36,056 nucleotides of DNA from an uncultured Akkermansia sp. (GTDB taxonomy: Bacteria; Verrucomicrobiota; Verrucomicrobiia; Verrucomicrobiales; Akkermansiaceae): NCBI GenBank assembly GCA_900548895.1, contig URLZ01000025.1, positions 1 to 36,056 of the forward strand, in the 5' to 3' direction. A model generated the notes under the pieces. That model was not told where the DNA came from. It ran no database searches and worked only from the letters and a program-made list of their open reading frames with translations. The stretch's first letter is position 1; each line of letters opens with the position of its first letter. Positions 1-8,247 of this stretch are shown here, piece by piece. The translations under genes and the position numbers were made by a program.

Positions 1-86
1 ATATAGGCCTCTATTCTCGCATGCCTGCCTAGAATGGTTTTCGTTGAGAGCTTACCTCGTGAGAGGCTGCGCGGAGGGGAAGGGGG

Positions 87-475
87 TGCCGTTCGGGTTC
101 TGTAAGCCAGATTCTGTCCACCCTTGCGGGCTGTGTGGCCATTTTTCTCGCGCTCGGCTCGCGGAGAGCCGGGCGTGCCCCGCCGAGGCGGGGTGCAACT
201 ATTACCCGGGGATGAGCGGGCAGGCGACCCTTCCCCTGTTTGTCTTGCATCGCGCGGGGTTTGCCGTGCCTCCCTCGTTGCCTCAGGAGCGGTGGGCTCT
301 TACCCCACCTTTTCACCCTTACCCTTGCGGGCGGTTTGTTTTCTGTGGCACTTTCCGTCCACCCGGCCTTGAAGCCGGGCGTCTCCCGCTTTCACGGGAC
401 GCGCTGCCTTGTGATGTCCGGACTTTCCTCTGCCGGGCTCAGCGCCCGACAGCGACCACCCGAACCCGAACGGCA
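87..475 (-). ncRNA. rnpB: RNase P RNA, bacterial class A
   Basis: Catalytic RNA of RNase P, which trims the 5' leader of precursor tRNAs. Read on the minus strand, the conserved core GAGGAAAGTCCGGAC lies at 430-416 and the 3' conserved ACAGAA element at 117-112. The two ends close a long P1 helix: bases 475-462 pair with 100-87 without mismatch (14 bp). This fixes the ends to within a few bases and gives about 389 nt, usual for class A. A promoter (TTGCAA, 17 bp, TAGGCT) lies just upstream and predicts a start at about 474-475, exactly where P1 begins. Reading frames across this stretch are artefacts of the RNA gene. Confidence 0.96.
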
Positions 476-480
476 GAGCA

Positions 481-509
481 AGCCTACACGCATCGCCGCC
501 CGATTGCAA
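481..509 (-). promoter_or_regulatory. Promoter of RNase P RNA
   Basis: On the minus strand, TTGCAA (509-504), a 17 bp spacer and TAGGCT (486-481). The predicted transcription start (474-475) coincides with the first base of the P1 helix, an independent check on this promoter model. Confidence 0.75.
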
Positions 510-533
510 GCTCAAAGTGATACCGATTTGCGC

Positions 534-566
534 AAAAAAGGAGGCCGCGGGATCGCCGCGGCCTCC
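534..566 (-). terminator. Rho-independent terminator of the 598-1377 lipoprotein gene
   Basis: On the minus strand an 11 bp perfect GC-rich stem (GGAGGCCGCGG and its complement, 5 nt loop, 566-540) is followed by six T residues (539-534). It sits 31 bp after the lipoprotein stop codon. Confidence 0.9.
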
Positions 567-597
567 GTCATGACTCGGCAAAGCCCGAGCCGCTGAC

Positions 598-1377
598 TCA
601 GTAGTTAATGCCCTTGGCGGCGAGCTTGGCGCGCAGCTTGTCGCTGTGCTGAGAGCGCAGGATGTCGCGCATGCTGCGGCGCACCAGCACGTAGCTCACG
701 TTCTCGGCGTCAATGCGCCCGCCGGCCGGCGCCCAAGTCTCAACCGCATCGTCGAGATTCACCAGCCCCTTGCCGATGTAGAAGCTCAGCACCTCATCGC
801 CATTGAAGCGCGCCGCCTGAATGCAGGCGCGCGTGCGGTGCTCGCGGCTGGTGAACATCGGGTACTTGCGCTCCAGCTCCTGCAGGCGGCTCAGATCATC
901 ATCGGCGGCCGCCGAGTTCCACTCCAGCTCGGCGCGGTGGCGCGAGACCCAGGAGCGCGACGGCGGGAAGGGCCAGTTCTCCGAGCAAATGTGCAGCCCT
1001 GAAACGCGGTGACCGGACAGCTCCGCACTCACCTCGAGCGCGTGGTCGATCGTCTCGTAGTCGATGTAGGCCTCGCGATAGAGGCGCCGCGTCTCGCTGG
1101 CCTTTCCGTGGTGATCCTTCACCTCATCCTTTTCCTCATAGTACTCGGCGGGGTGATAGTGCTCGCGCACCTCGCGGTCAAAGAGGCGCCAGTGAAGCTC
1201 AGAGCCGTCGGCCGAGTAATCCGGCTGTTGACCCATCGCGTCGATGAGCTCGGACTGGCTGCGCCCGAGCATCACCTGAGCGTGGTTTTCGAGCGAGGAG
1301 AGGTTGGGGCTGCAGGCCGCGCCGAGCAGGACCAGCGCACCGAGGCAGGAGAGGCGGAGAGATTGAACGATCTTCAT
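598..1377 (-). CDS. Putative lipoprotein, unknown function
   Basis: A 259-residue protein with a lipoprotein-type signal: a basic start (MKIVQSLRLS), a hydrophobic stretch and a Cys at 22 in the context LGAAC, so it is probably lipid-anchored in the envelope. Just after the Cys, a segment around residues 32-56 (LGRSQSELIDAMGQQP, then DGSELHW) weakly recalls the SmpA/BamE pattern, but the rest does not match a family I recognise. The ATG at 1377 is chosen because the signal peptide begins there and a promoter (TTGCGA, 17 bp, CAGAAT) ends only 8 nt upstream; longer in-frame extensions cover the promoter and the terminator of the preceding gene. There is no Shine-Dalgarno sequence. The gene is flanked by its own promoter and terminator, so it is monocistronic. 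Confidence 0.8.
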   Translation of the reverse strand: MKIVQSLRLSCLGALVLLGAACSPNLSSLENHAQVMLGRSQSELIDAMGQQPDYSADGSELHWRLFDREVREHYHPAEYYEEKDEVKDHHGKASETRRLYREAYIDYETIDHALEVSAELSGHRVSGLHICSENWPFPPSRSWVSRHRAELEWNSAAADDDLSRLQELERKYPMFTSREHRTRACIQAARFNGDEVLSFYIGKGLVNLDDAVETWAPAGGRIDAENVSYVLVRRSMRDILRSQHSDKLRAKLAAKGINY

Positions 1378-1385
1378 GCACGGAT

Positions 1386-1414
1386 ATTCTGCCAGAGCGC
1401 GAAGGCCGTCGCAA
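1386..1414 (-). promoter_or_regulatory. Promoter of the lipoprotein gene; near-leaderless
   Basis: Minus strand TTGCGA (1414-1409), 17 bp spacer, CAGAAT (1391-1386). The ATG (1377) follows after 8 nt, so the mRNA would begin at or within a base or two of the start codon. Confidence 0.65.
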
Positions 1415-1533
1415 GCAAATTCTGCCCGATCAGACGTCTGCAAGGCGGTGCCATCGAGGCCCGAGCGACTGACAATGGGGCCGCCGGCCGGTGTCACCAA
1501 GGCGTCGGAGACGGCCGGCCCCAGCTCGGCATG

Positions 1534-1571
1534 AAAAAAGCCCCCTCCCGCATGAGGCCGGGAGGGGGGCT
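1534..1571 (-). terminator. Rho-independent terminator of the M60 peptidase gene
   Basis: On the minus strand a stem of about 12 bp (AGCCCCCTCCCG with its complement, 8 nt loop) followed by TTTTTT (1539-1534). It lies about 90 bp beyond the M60 stop codon and ahead of the lipoprotein promoter. Confidence 0.9.
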
Positions 1572-1660
1572 GAAGGCGTCGGGGCTCCTTTGATTGCGGC
1601 TCAGGATGTTCGCTTCCGCTCGGAGGTGCCCGGTGAGGGGCAGGGCCCTCAGTAGGGGCC

Positions 1661-3382
1661 TCAGTGCTGCTGAGTCGTCGACGGGGCATGCGTCGGGCGC
1701 TCATAGACGCCGCGCGTCTGGCCGTCCCAAGCCACGGCCTCCACGCGCGTCGCCTCCTCCGGGAAGGCCACGCGCGTCGTCTTGCCGCTCGCATCGCCGG
1801 TGCCGGGCAGAGCAATTCGGATGAGCTTGTTGCCGGCGTAGGTGTAGTAGGCCACCACGTTCTTCCACGCGCCATTGTCAATGGTGATGCTGTCCGTGCC
1901 GGGCGTCACGCCGATATTGGCGCTGCCCTGAACAGGCAGGCGGTTGCGGAAGGCATCGAGGCTGTGCGAGGAAATCAGGTAAATGACCGGGCTGGCCGGC
2001 GCCTTGTACTTTTTACCGTATTCGCGAGCCTGGGCGATCATCTCGGGCGTGATGGTGATGCGGCCGTCGCCGTAGTCGCCGATGGCGCGGTCCACCTCCT
2101 TGAGCAGGCCGACCTTCTCGAAGTAGGGGATCAGGTTCTCGCCCGCCACGTCGCAGGCGTAGCAGCAGAAGCGCACCTGGCTCTCACCCGGCGTGAGTTT
2201 GGGCTCGCTCGGGTCGAGGCGCAGCTTCTCACAGAGGTCGGGGTAAAAATCCTTGTTGCTGCCCATGCCGGCCATGTTGTAGTAGAGCTCGAGCTGCCAG
2301 AAGGGGACGATGGAGACGAAAACGTCGCCTCCCTTCGCATAATCGCGCAGGTTGGAGGGCCCCATCTGGAAGCGGAAGGGCTCTCCGTTGATAATGGCTC
2401 CCTGGAAGAAGGTGTTGAAGCAGCCGCAGACCATGTTGCCGTCAATCGAGGCCGAGGGATTGTCCTCGAGCGGAAGCTGGCCGGGCGTGTACTTGTAGCG
2501 GGCCCGCATGGAGAAGATGTTGTTGGTCGTCTCGCCGGTGCCGTGCCAGCGCAGGCCGGGGTTAATCTGGTTGACGTGGCCGAACTCGTGAGCGATGGCC
2601 CAGTAGTCCAGCTTGTTCACGTCCGTGACGGCTCCCATGCTGTCCTTGCTGTAGTAGGCGCCGAGGCCGTCCGCGTGCATGAAGCCGCCGATGCCGTTGC
2701 GGCCCATCATGTGGTTGCCGTACCAGCGCTTGTACTTGAAGAGACCCAGCGTGCGGAACTGGTCGCCGATGAGGTCATCGTAGATGGCCAGCAGGGGCTC
2801 GGGATTCGTCGGGCAGTGCTTGAGCAGGCCCTCCTTGTTGTAGACCAGATGCGTGTAGTCGGTGACGATGTCGAGATACTCGCTGCCGGGATTGCGCAGC
2901 AGCTGCTGCCAGCGCTTCGCGCCGTCACCCTTGCGGTAGACGCCGTTGTCCGTGCCGCCGGTGATGGTGATGTCGACGGGCTTGCCCTGACCGTCGGGCG
3001 TGAAGTAGCTGATGTAGACGAGGCCCTCGTGCGGCAGCGTGACGGTGTTGTCGCCGACCTGGAGCGGGATGGAGGTTTCGGCGTTCACCGTTTTGTCCTC
3101 AAAGGAGTGGATGAGCAGGTGAATCGGGGCGGCGGGCTGCCCGTTGACGCGAACGCGGAGCGTCTCGCCCTTGCGGCCGAAGATGCCTGTGGCGTTCTCG
3201 AAGCGGTCGTAGTTGCGCGATTTGTACTCCTGAGCGAGAGCTCCGATGTCCTTGAAGGCTCGCGCGGTGATCTGCACTTCAGCGGCCGGCGCCTGAGCGA
3301 CGGCTGGCTCCTGCGCGCAGAGGCCCGGAGTGAGGGTCCCGACGGTGAGTGCCACGGCACTGAGCAGAGTGATGGTGTTCAT
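1661..3382 (-). CDS. Secreted M60-like zinc metallopeptidase (mucin/glycoprotein peptidase family)
   Basis: A 573-residue exported protein with an Ala/Leu-rich signal peptide (cleavage probably near residues 22-23, LCAQ). The zinc-binding motif HEFGH is at 265-269 and the downstream Glu ligand is E284 within GTGETTNN; this HExxH-(about 15)-E arrangement marks the M60-like/enhancin clan. The N-terminal 40-150 region looks like the beta-sandwich that usually precedes the catalytic domain, and the C-terminal 470-560 region is a second small beta domain. Known M60-like enzymes cleave mucin-type, O-glycosylated proteins. The substrate here is inferred from the family. No lipobox is seen, so it is periplasmic or secreted. 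The start at 3382 begins the signal peptide directly. The 45 nt before it, from position 3387, contain no G in the mRNA and no Shine-Dalgarno sequence. Confidence 0.9.
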   Translation of the reverse strand: MNTITLLSAVALTVGTLTPGLCAQEPAVAQAPAAEVQITARAFKDIGALAQEYKSRNYDRFENATGIFGRKGETLRVRVNGQPAAPIHLLIHSFEDKTVNAETSIPLQVGDNTVTLPHEGLVYISYFTPDGQGKPVDITITGGTDNGVYRKGDGAKRWQQLLRNPGSEYLDIVTDYTHLVYNKEGLLKHCPTNPEPLLAIYDDLIGDQFRTLGLFKYKRWYGNHMMGRNGIGGFMHADGLGAYYSKDSMGAVTDVNKLDYWAIAHEFGHVNQINPGLRWHGTGETTNNIFSMRARYKYTPGQLPLEDNPSASIDGNMVCGCFNTFFQGAIINGEPFRFQMGPSNLRDYAKGGDVFVSIVPFWQLELYYNMAGMGSNKDFYPDLCEKLRLDPSEPKLTPGESQVRFCCYACDVAGENLIPYFEKVGLLKEVDRAIGDYGDGRITITPEMIAQAREYGKKYKAPASPVIYLISSHSLDAFRNRLPVQGSANIGVTPGTDSITIDNGAWKNVVAYYTYAGNKLIRIALPGTGDASGKTTRVAFPEEATRVEAVAWDGQTRGVYERPTHAPSTTQQH

Positions 3383-3602
3383 AATCGATTGGTGTTTGTG
3401 TTGGTTGGGTTGTGTTGGGAAAGGGAAAAAGCGGGACGGAAGGAGGTGGTGACGAGGAAAGGGTGTGGAGGCTGCCGGAGACGCAGGCTGAGTCTTTGTG
3501 GGGGGCGGAGACTGGGGGGGCAGGGGATAGGAGAACGTGGGGGCGAGCCAGTGGCCGTGCGGAGTCCGGTGAAGGGTGGAGCTGATGACGGCAGAGCGGG
3601 GG

Positions 3603-5210
3603 TCAGCCGATGTCGGGGGAGGCCGGAAGGCCGCCGGAGGGCGTGGCTGCGGGCTGGGACGGAACGGTGGAGGGGAGGGTGGTGCCGGACCCCGGCGCGG
3701 TCGGAGCCTCGGAGGGCTGCTCAGATGCCGAGGCAGGGGCCGGCACCGCAGCGGGAGCCGAGGGCATGGCGGGGCCGACGGAGGTCGCGGAAGAGGCTGC
3801 GGGAGTAGCGGGGGCGGCAGGGGCGTCTGCGGGCGAAGCGGGGCCGGCAGACGGCTGAATCACCGAGCTTGGAGAACTTGACACACCGGCGCCGCTCGGC
3901 CCAACAGCGCTCGGCTGAGCGGCGGCTTGCTGGGGTGCTGCTCCCGTGACGGGGGCGGTCGACGGCGCCACCGGGGCGGAGAAGCCGGGCAGGGGAAGGA
4001 GGGGAGAAGTCGCGGACGGCTGTGTCGCGCTCGGAGTGCCCGCCGTGCCGGTCGGGGCTGCGGTGCGCGGCGTGAAGCCCGTGCCGCCGGCCTCGGCTGA
4101 TGCCGCAGCAGCGCCGACCTCGCCGCGCGGGCGCGGGCTGGCCTGCGGCGTTTCGGCCGGGGCGCCGATGAGCGTCGAGAGCGCCCGCGTGCTGCCCGGG
4201 CGCTGCGCCTCGAGATCCGCCAGCATCGAGGGCATCCAAGGCATGATGAGTACGCTCATCGTCATGAAGGCGCCGAAGAGAATCGTGAAACCCAGCAGCA
4301 TGCGCTCCGTCGTCGCCGGCTTCACTTGCACGGGGATAGTGCTGCACCCGGCATCCCAGCCGGTGATGCCGCGGCGGCGCAGGCGCCAGAGGGCGAGCAG
4401 ACCGGTGAGCGGAATGAGCGGGAAAATCATCAGGCCGCAGCCCAGCGCAAAGACGAGCGCGGCACGAGCCGTGCCGCGCAGAACGCTGAGCTTCTCCGCC
4501 TCGCCGAAGATGCTCAGGCGGATGCCCATGAGAGCCTTGCCGGGCGTCGTACCGAAGCGCGACAGCAGCAGGCCCTCCAGCAACAGGCACGGAAGCCAGA
4601 TGTAGAAGGAGCCCGGCAGCAGTCGCTCATCATAGGGGACGCCAAGGTAGTAGATGATGAGATAGACGACGATGATGTAGAGCGCGTAATCCACCATGCG
4701 CGCCATGAAGCGAGCGCCGGGTGAGGGAAGGTAGACGCGCCTCGGATGATCACCGAGAAGGGAGGCGAGGTCTTTGGCCGGCAGAGGGGGCAGCACCGGT
4801 TCGCCGGGTTGCCCCTCCCTCGGCCGAGCCTCCTCGTCTCGGCGTCCGTCGGCCGCATCGCGGCGCCGGCTCGGCTCCTCTGGCTCGTCCCCGAAGGCGG
4901 AAAAATCGCCGCCGTGGGCGCCCGCGAAATCGTCGCCGCCCCTGCGGCTCTTGGCTTCGGAGCCATCGGCCTCCTCCTCGGCGTTTTCTCGCTCAAAATT
5001 CTCGTCCTCTGCCTCAGCCGCGGGGGACTCCTGCAGCTCGTCAAGGAAGTCAGCCAGCGCCGGCAGGCGGCGCAGCGGCATCCAGCCCTTGCAGCCGGCG
5101 TGCCAGCCGGGCGTGTCGGGCGTGATTTCGCCCATCTGCACCAACGAGATGACGTCGGGCACGGTGGCCGGGCCGCAGCGGTGCTTGTCCTTGATCCAGT
5201 AGATATCCAT
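3603..5210 (-). CDS. GYF_2-RDD membrane protein with long Ala/Pro/Ser tail
   Basis: 535 residues in three parts. Residues 1-55 are a GYF_2/DUF4339 domain (MDIYWIKDKH, then GEITPDTPGW and KGWMPL). Residues 56-160 are an acidic, disordered linker. Residues about 165-330 are an RDD membrane domain: ARFMARMVDYALY at 166-178, FGTTPGKALMGIRL at 219-232, and four or five hydrophobic helices. From about 340 to the end the protein is nearly all Ala, Pro, Ser, Gly and Thr, a low-complexity tail of roughly 190 residues. RDD proteins are membrane proteins of mostly unclear role, with transport or Na+/H+ exchange reported for a few. GYF_2-RDD fusions are common in Verrucomicrobiota and Planctomycetota. 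The gene follows the ABC permease by 65 bp on the same strand and may share its transcript. Confidence 0.85.
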   Translation of the reverse strand: MDIYWIKDKHRCGPATVPDVISLVQMGEITPDTPGWHAGCKGWMPLRRLPALADFLDELQESPAAEAEDENFERENAEEEADGSEAKSRRGGDDFAGAHGGDFSAFGDEPEEPSRRRDAADGRRDEEARPREGQPGEPVLPPLPAKDLASLLGDHPRRVYLPSPGARFMARMVDYALYIIVVYLIIYYLGVPYDERLLPGSFYIWLPCLLLEGLLLSRFGTTPGKALMGIRLSIFGEAEKLSVLRGTARAALVFALGCGLMIFPLIPLTGLLALWRLRRRGITGWDAGCSTIPVQVKPATTERMLLGFTILFGAFMTMSVLIMPWMPSMLADLEAQRPGSTRALSTLIGAPAETPQASPRPRGEVGAAAASAEAGGTGFTPRTAAPTGTAGTPSATQPSATSPLLPLPGFSAPVAPSTAPVTGAAPQQAAAQPSAVGPSGAGVSSSPSSVIQPSAGPASPADAPAAPATPAASSATSVGPAMPSAPAAVPAPASASEQPSEAPTAPGSGTTLPSTVPSQPAATPSGGLPASPDIG

Positions 5211-5275
5211 AGTGTTCAGTCAGAAGGCGTAGCGGGGAGGGGGAGGAGAAAGGGAAAATCGGCAGGGGCGCCCGA

Positions 5276-6931
5276 TCAGTTCGAGCGCAGCGCCTTGGAG
5301 GGATCCTGACGAGAGATGAACAGCGCCGGAATCGTCGCGGCGACGATGACCATCACGAAGGCCTTGAAGGCCTGGCGGAAGAACATCGCGTAGTCGTAGA
5401 CCGCCGGCAGCTCAATGCCGTGCGCCTGCATGGGGAAGGGGTCGAGATTGAAGCTCGCCAGCATCGCCTGAATCTCCAGACGATAGTGCAGCACCAGCAC
5501 GGCCAGGCCGACGCCCAACAGCGCCCCCATCAGGCCGATGATGACGCCCTGCCAGGCGAAGATGCCCACGATCTTGCTCGGCGTTGCGCCGATAGCCTGC
5601 AGAACGGCAATCTCGCGCTTGCGCTGCATGGAGACCGTGAACATGACGGCCATGATGCAGAAGCTCGCGATGAGGGAAATGATGGAGAGAACGAAGCTCA
5701 GCATCGTGCGCTCGTTGGCGATGAGACGGTGCCATTGCTCCAGACGGACGCTCCACGGCGCGACGTACCACTGCAGACCGAAGGGGTGCTCCGGCGTCGA
5801 GGCCCGGAGGTCGGGCAGGGCCCGCTCGATGTTCGCCACCACCTCATCGGGGTTGTTCGGATCCTTCAGGCGCAGGTTGAAGGTCTGAACCTTGTCCTCG
5901 CCACTGCCCGAGAAGCCGATGGCGTCCTGCGTAATCGTCAGCGGCAGGTAGAGGCCGGGGCCCGTGAGATTCTCCGGGAACTGGTAGATGGCGACCACCT
6001 CGAGATCGGTCGGCATGACCATCTCATTGATGCTCTTGGCCGCCTTGCCGTCCTCGCGGTCGCGATCGAGGGCATCGACGGCGGCGAGAGCCTCCTGCCA
6101 GGCCTTCTGATCTTCAGTGGTGTAGGGCGCGCCCTCGGGATGGCGGGCGGTGAGGTTCAGGAAGGTGTCGCGCAACTCCTGCTCGCCCGGGCGCAGTTTG
6201 TCATCCGTCAGCGCGTAGAGCATGCCGCTGAGCTGCGTCACCTTCGCCGGGTCGACGCGCAGACCCTCCCCCTCGGCCTCAGCTCCCTCAAAGAAGCTGT
6301 TGAGCGCCGCGCGCAGCTGCTGATCCTCCTGCAGGAGCAGCGGCTCCTGAATGAGCGCGTAGATGCGGGCGGCATCCTCCACACCACCGGCCAGCGGCGT
6401 GATCGTGACCGTGTCACCGATGCCGATGCCGAGCGATCGAGCCGCGGGCGCCGAGATGATGCAGAGCGGGTCCAGCCCCGCGCCGAGGTCGGCCTCGCCC
6501 TGAACAATCATGTTGCGCAGCGGCTCCATCTGCGAGGCGTTGGTCGGGTCGATCGAATGAAAGGTGATGGTTTGCAGCGTGTTGGCCACGCGGACGCTGG
6601 CCTGACCGTTGACTTGCGCGCTCACACCGGTGACGCCGGGGATGGCGGCAAGTTTCTGCTGGAGGGCGACGCGGTCGACCTGCTCACTGCTGATGGCGAC
6701 GTTCTCACCGTTGTCCCAGAGGGAGACCTCGACGTGCGGCACGAAGGTCAGGAAGCGCTCGTCCATCTCCTTTTGCAGGCCGGCCATGACGGAGAGCACG
6801 ACGATGAGCACCATGACGCCCAGCGCCACGCCGACGGTGCAGATCAGGGTGATGACAGAAAAAACAGTGCGCAGCGGATTGAGGTATCGCACTGCGAGCA
6901 TCAGGCTCAGGTTCCGTCTCAAAATCTTCAT
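5276..6931 (-). CDS. LolC/LolE-family ABC transporter permease
   Basis: A 551-residue permease of the MacB/FtsX superfamily. The N-terminus has the typical layout: a short cytoplasmic segment (LAVRYLNPLRT), TM1 at about 24-48, then a large extracytoplasmic domain. Near the C-terminus are three helices: FVLSIISLIASFCIMAVMFT, a conserved cytoplasmic loop (QRKREIAVLQAIGATPSKIVGIF) and two more, with the ending RQDPSKALR. LolC/E extract lipoproteins from the inner membrane for LolA. Typical LolC/E are about 400-415 residues, so the extracytoplasmic domain here is some 130 residues larger. No LolD-type ATPase is in view, so the partner must be encoded elsewhere. The ATG at 6931 is preferred over one at 6988 because a promoter lies between them. 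RDD gene follows. Confidence 0.85.
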   Translation of the reverse strand: MKILRRNLSLMLAVRYLNPLRTVFSVITLICTVGVALGVMVLIVVLSVMAGLQKEMDERFLTFVPHVEVSLWDNGENVAISSEQVDRVALQQKLAAIPGVTGVSAQVNGQASVRVANTLQTITFHSIDPTNASQMEPLRNMIVQGEADLGAGLDPLCIISAPAARSLGIGIGDTVTITPLAGGVEDAARIYALIQEPLLLQEDQQLRAALNSFFEGAEAEGEGLRVDPAKVTQLSGMLYALTDDKLRPGEQELRDTFLNLTARHPEGAPYTTEDQKAWQEALAAVDALDRDREDGKAAKSINEMVMPTDLEVVAIYQFPENLTGPGLYLPLTITQDAIGFSGSGEDKVQTFNLRLKDPNNPDEVVANIERALPDLRASTPEHPFGLQWYVAPWSVRLEQWHRLIANERTMLSFVLSIISLIASFCIMAVMFTVSMQRKREIAVLQAIGATPSKIVGIFAWQGVIIGLMGALLGVGLAVLVLHYRLEIQAMLASFNLDPFPMQAHGIELPAVYDYAMFFRQAFKAFVMVIVAATIPALFISRQDPSKALRSN

Positions 6932-6943
6932 GTCAGCCCCGCT

Positions 6944-6972
6944 AGTATGGGCGAAATTGCCCCGCGGTGCAA
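6944..6972 (-). promoter_or_regulatory. Promoter of the LolC/E-type permease gene
   Basis: Minus strand TTGCAC (6972-6967), 17 bp spacer, CATACT (6949-6944), 12 nt before the ATG at 6931. The predicted leader is about 5-6 nt. It is divergent from the trxB promoter 150 bp away. Confidence 0.65.
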
Positions 6973-7125
6973 GCCTAAATGCTGGCATGCAGGCAACTTG
7001 TCGCGGCCGCGGTGCGGGGGCGTCTCCCGCGCCGACCCGAGCAGCGGTGGACGGCGCTGTGCACGCACCCTTCGGTCGGATGCACGGCCGGATGCTCGGC
7101 CGCTTGCGCGTGACGCATTATCCGC

Positions 7126-7153
7126 TTGCCTGAGGGAGGCGCTGTGATACAAT
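7126..7153 (+). promoter_or_regulatory. Promoter of trxB; leaderless
   Basis: TTGCCT (7126-7131), 16 bp spacer, TACAAT (7148-7153). Only 7 nt separate the -10 box from the ATG at 7161, so transcription should start at the start codon itself. Confidence 0.75.
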
Positions 7154-7160
7154 ACGCGCA

Positions 7161-8096
7161 ATGGACGAACAACTCATCATCATCGGAGCCGGACCTGCCG
7201 GCTATACGGCGGCGCTCTACGCCGCGCGAGCCAATCTTTCACCGCTCGTTTTCACCGGCGATCAGATCGGCGGGCAGCTGACGACGACGACGGAGGTGGA
7301 GAACTTCCCGGGCTTCCCCGAGGGCATCATGGGCCCCGAACTCATGTACAACATGAGCGCGCAGGCGGAGAAGTTCGGCGCGCGCTACGCCTATGAGAGC
7401 GTCATCTCGGTCTCGCAGGAGGCCTGCACCGGACTCTTCGTCGTGACGACCTCGGCCGGCGCCTACAAGGCGAAGGCGGTGATCGTGGCGACGGGGGCCA
7501 CGGCGCGCTACCTCGGCCTCGAGGGAGAGAAAGAGCTCGTCGGCCACGGCCTGACAGCCTGTGCAACCTGCGACGGCTCCTTTTACCGCGGCGTGCCCGT
7601 CTGCGTCGTGGGCGGCGGCGACAGCGCCTGCGAAGAGGCCTCCTTCCTGACGCGCTTTGCCTCAAAGGTGTACCTGATTCACCGCCGCGACCAGCTGCGC
7701 GCCAGCAAGGCCATGCAGCAGCGCGTGCTGGGCAACCCGCTCATCGAACCCGTCTGGAACAGCACGATTGCCGCCTATCACAAGGATGAGAGCGGCGAGC
7801 TCAGCTCCGTCACCCTCAAGGATACCGTGACCGGCGAGACGCGCGAGCTCGAGCTCAAGTGCGTCTTCATGGCCATCGGCCATCGCCCGAACAGCGCCTT
7901 CCTCGGCGACCTCGTCGACCGCGATGAGGCCGGTTTCATCATTCGCCCGACGGGCAGCACGGCCACGAAGACGCCCGGGCTCTTCGCCGCCGGCGACGTG
8001 GCCGATGCCGTCTACAAGCAGGCGATCTCCGCCGCGGGCATGGGCTGCTGGGCCGCTCTGGATGCCGAGCGCTACCTGCTCAGCCTCGGGGACTGA
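7161..8096 (+). CDS. trxB: Thioredoxin-disulfide reductase
   Basis: 311-residue flavoenzyme that uses NADPH to reduce thioredoxin in the cytoplasm. FAD-binding GAGPAG is at 9-14, the redox-active CATC is at 134-137, the NADPH-binding GGGDSACEEA follows, then HRRDQLRA, and the C-terminal FAD motif (FAAGDVAD) is near 275. Length and domain order are those of the low-molecular-weight TrxB family. No thioredoxin gene is adjacent. The start at 7161 is set by the promoter, whose -10 box ends 7 nt upstream; no ribosome binding site is visible. Confidence 0.97.
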   Translation: MDEQLIIIGAGPAGYTAALYAARANLSPLVFTGDQIGGQLTTTTEVENFPGFPEGIMGPELMYNMSAQAEKFGARYAYESVISVSQEACTGLFVVTTSAGAYKAKAVIVATGATARYLGLEGEKELVGHGLTACATCDGSFYRGVPVCVVGGGDSACEEASFLTRFASKVYLIHRRDQLRASKAMQQRVLGNPLIEPVWNSTIAAYHKDESGELSSVTLKDTVTGETRELELKCVFMAIGHRPNSAFLGDLVDRDEAGFIIRPTGSTATKTPGLFAAGDVADAVYKQAISAAGMGCWAALDAERYLLSLGD

Positions 8097-8247
8097 GCCT
8101 CGGCGGGGCGGCGGAGCCCCAAAACCCGCCGCCCGAGGCCGGTGCCGGCGCCTTCTGCCGCCGGCGCCGCTCCGCCTTGCCCGCGCCGCGCATACCTCCC
8201 GCGCCGCGAGCGCGCATTCCGAACCTTTGACTCTCCAGATCTCACAT

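Noticed and set aside
44..520. Reading frame of 158 residues near the window start
   Set aside because: Lies across the RNase P RNA gene, whose conserved core and P1 helix explain the sequence.
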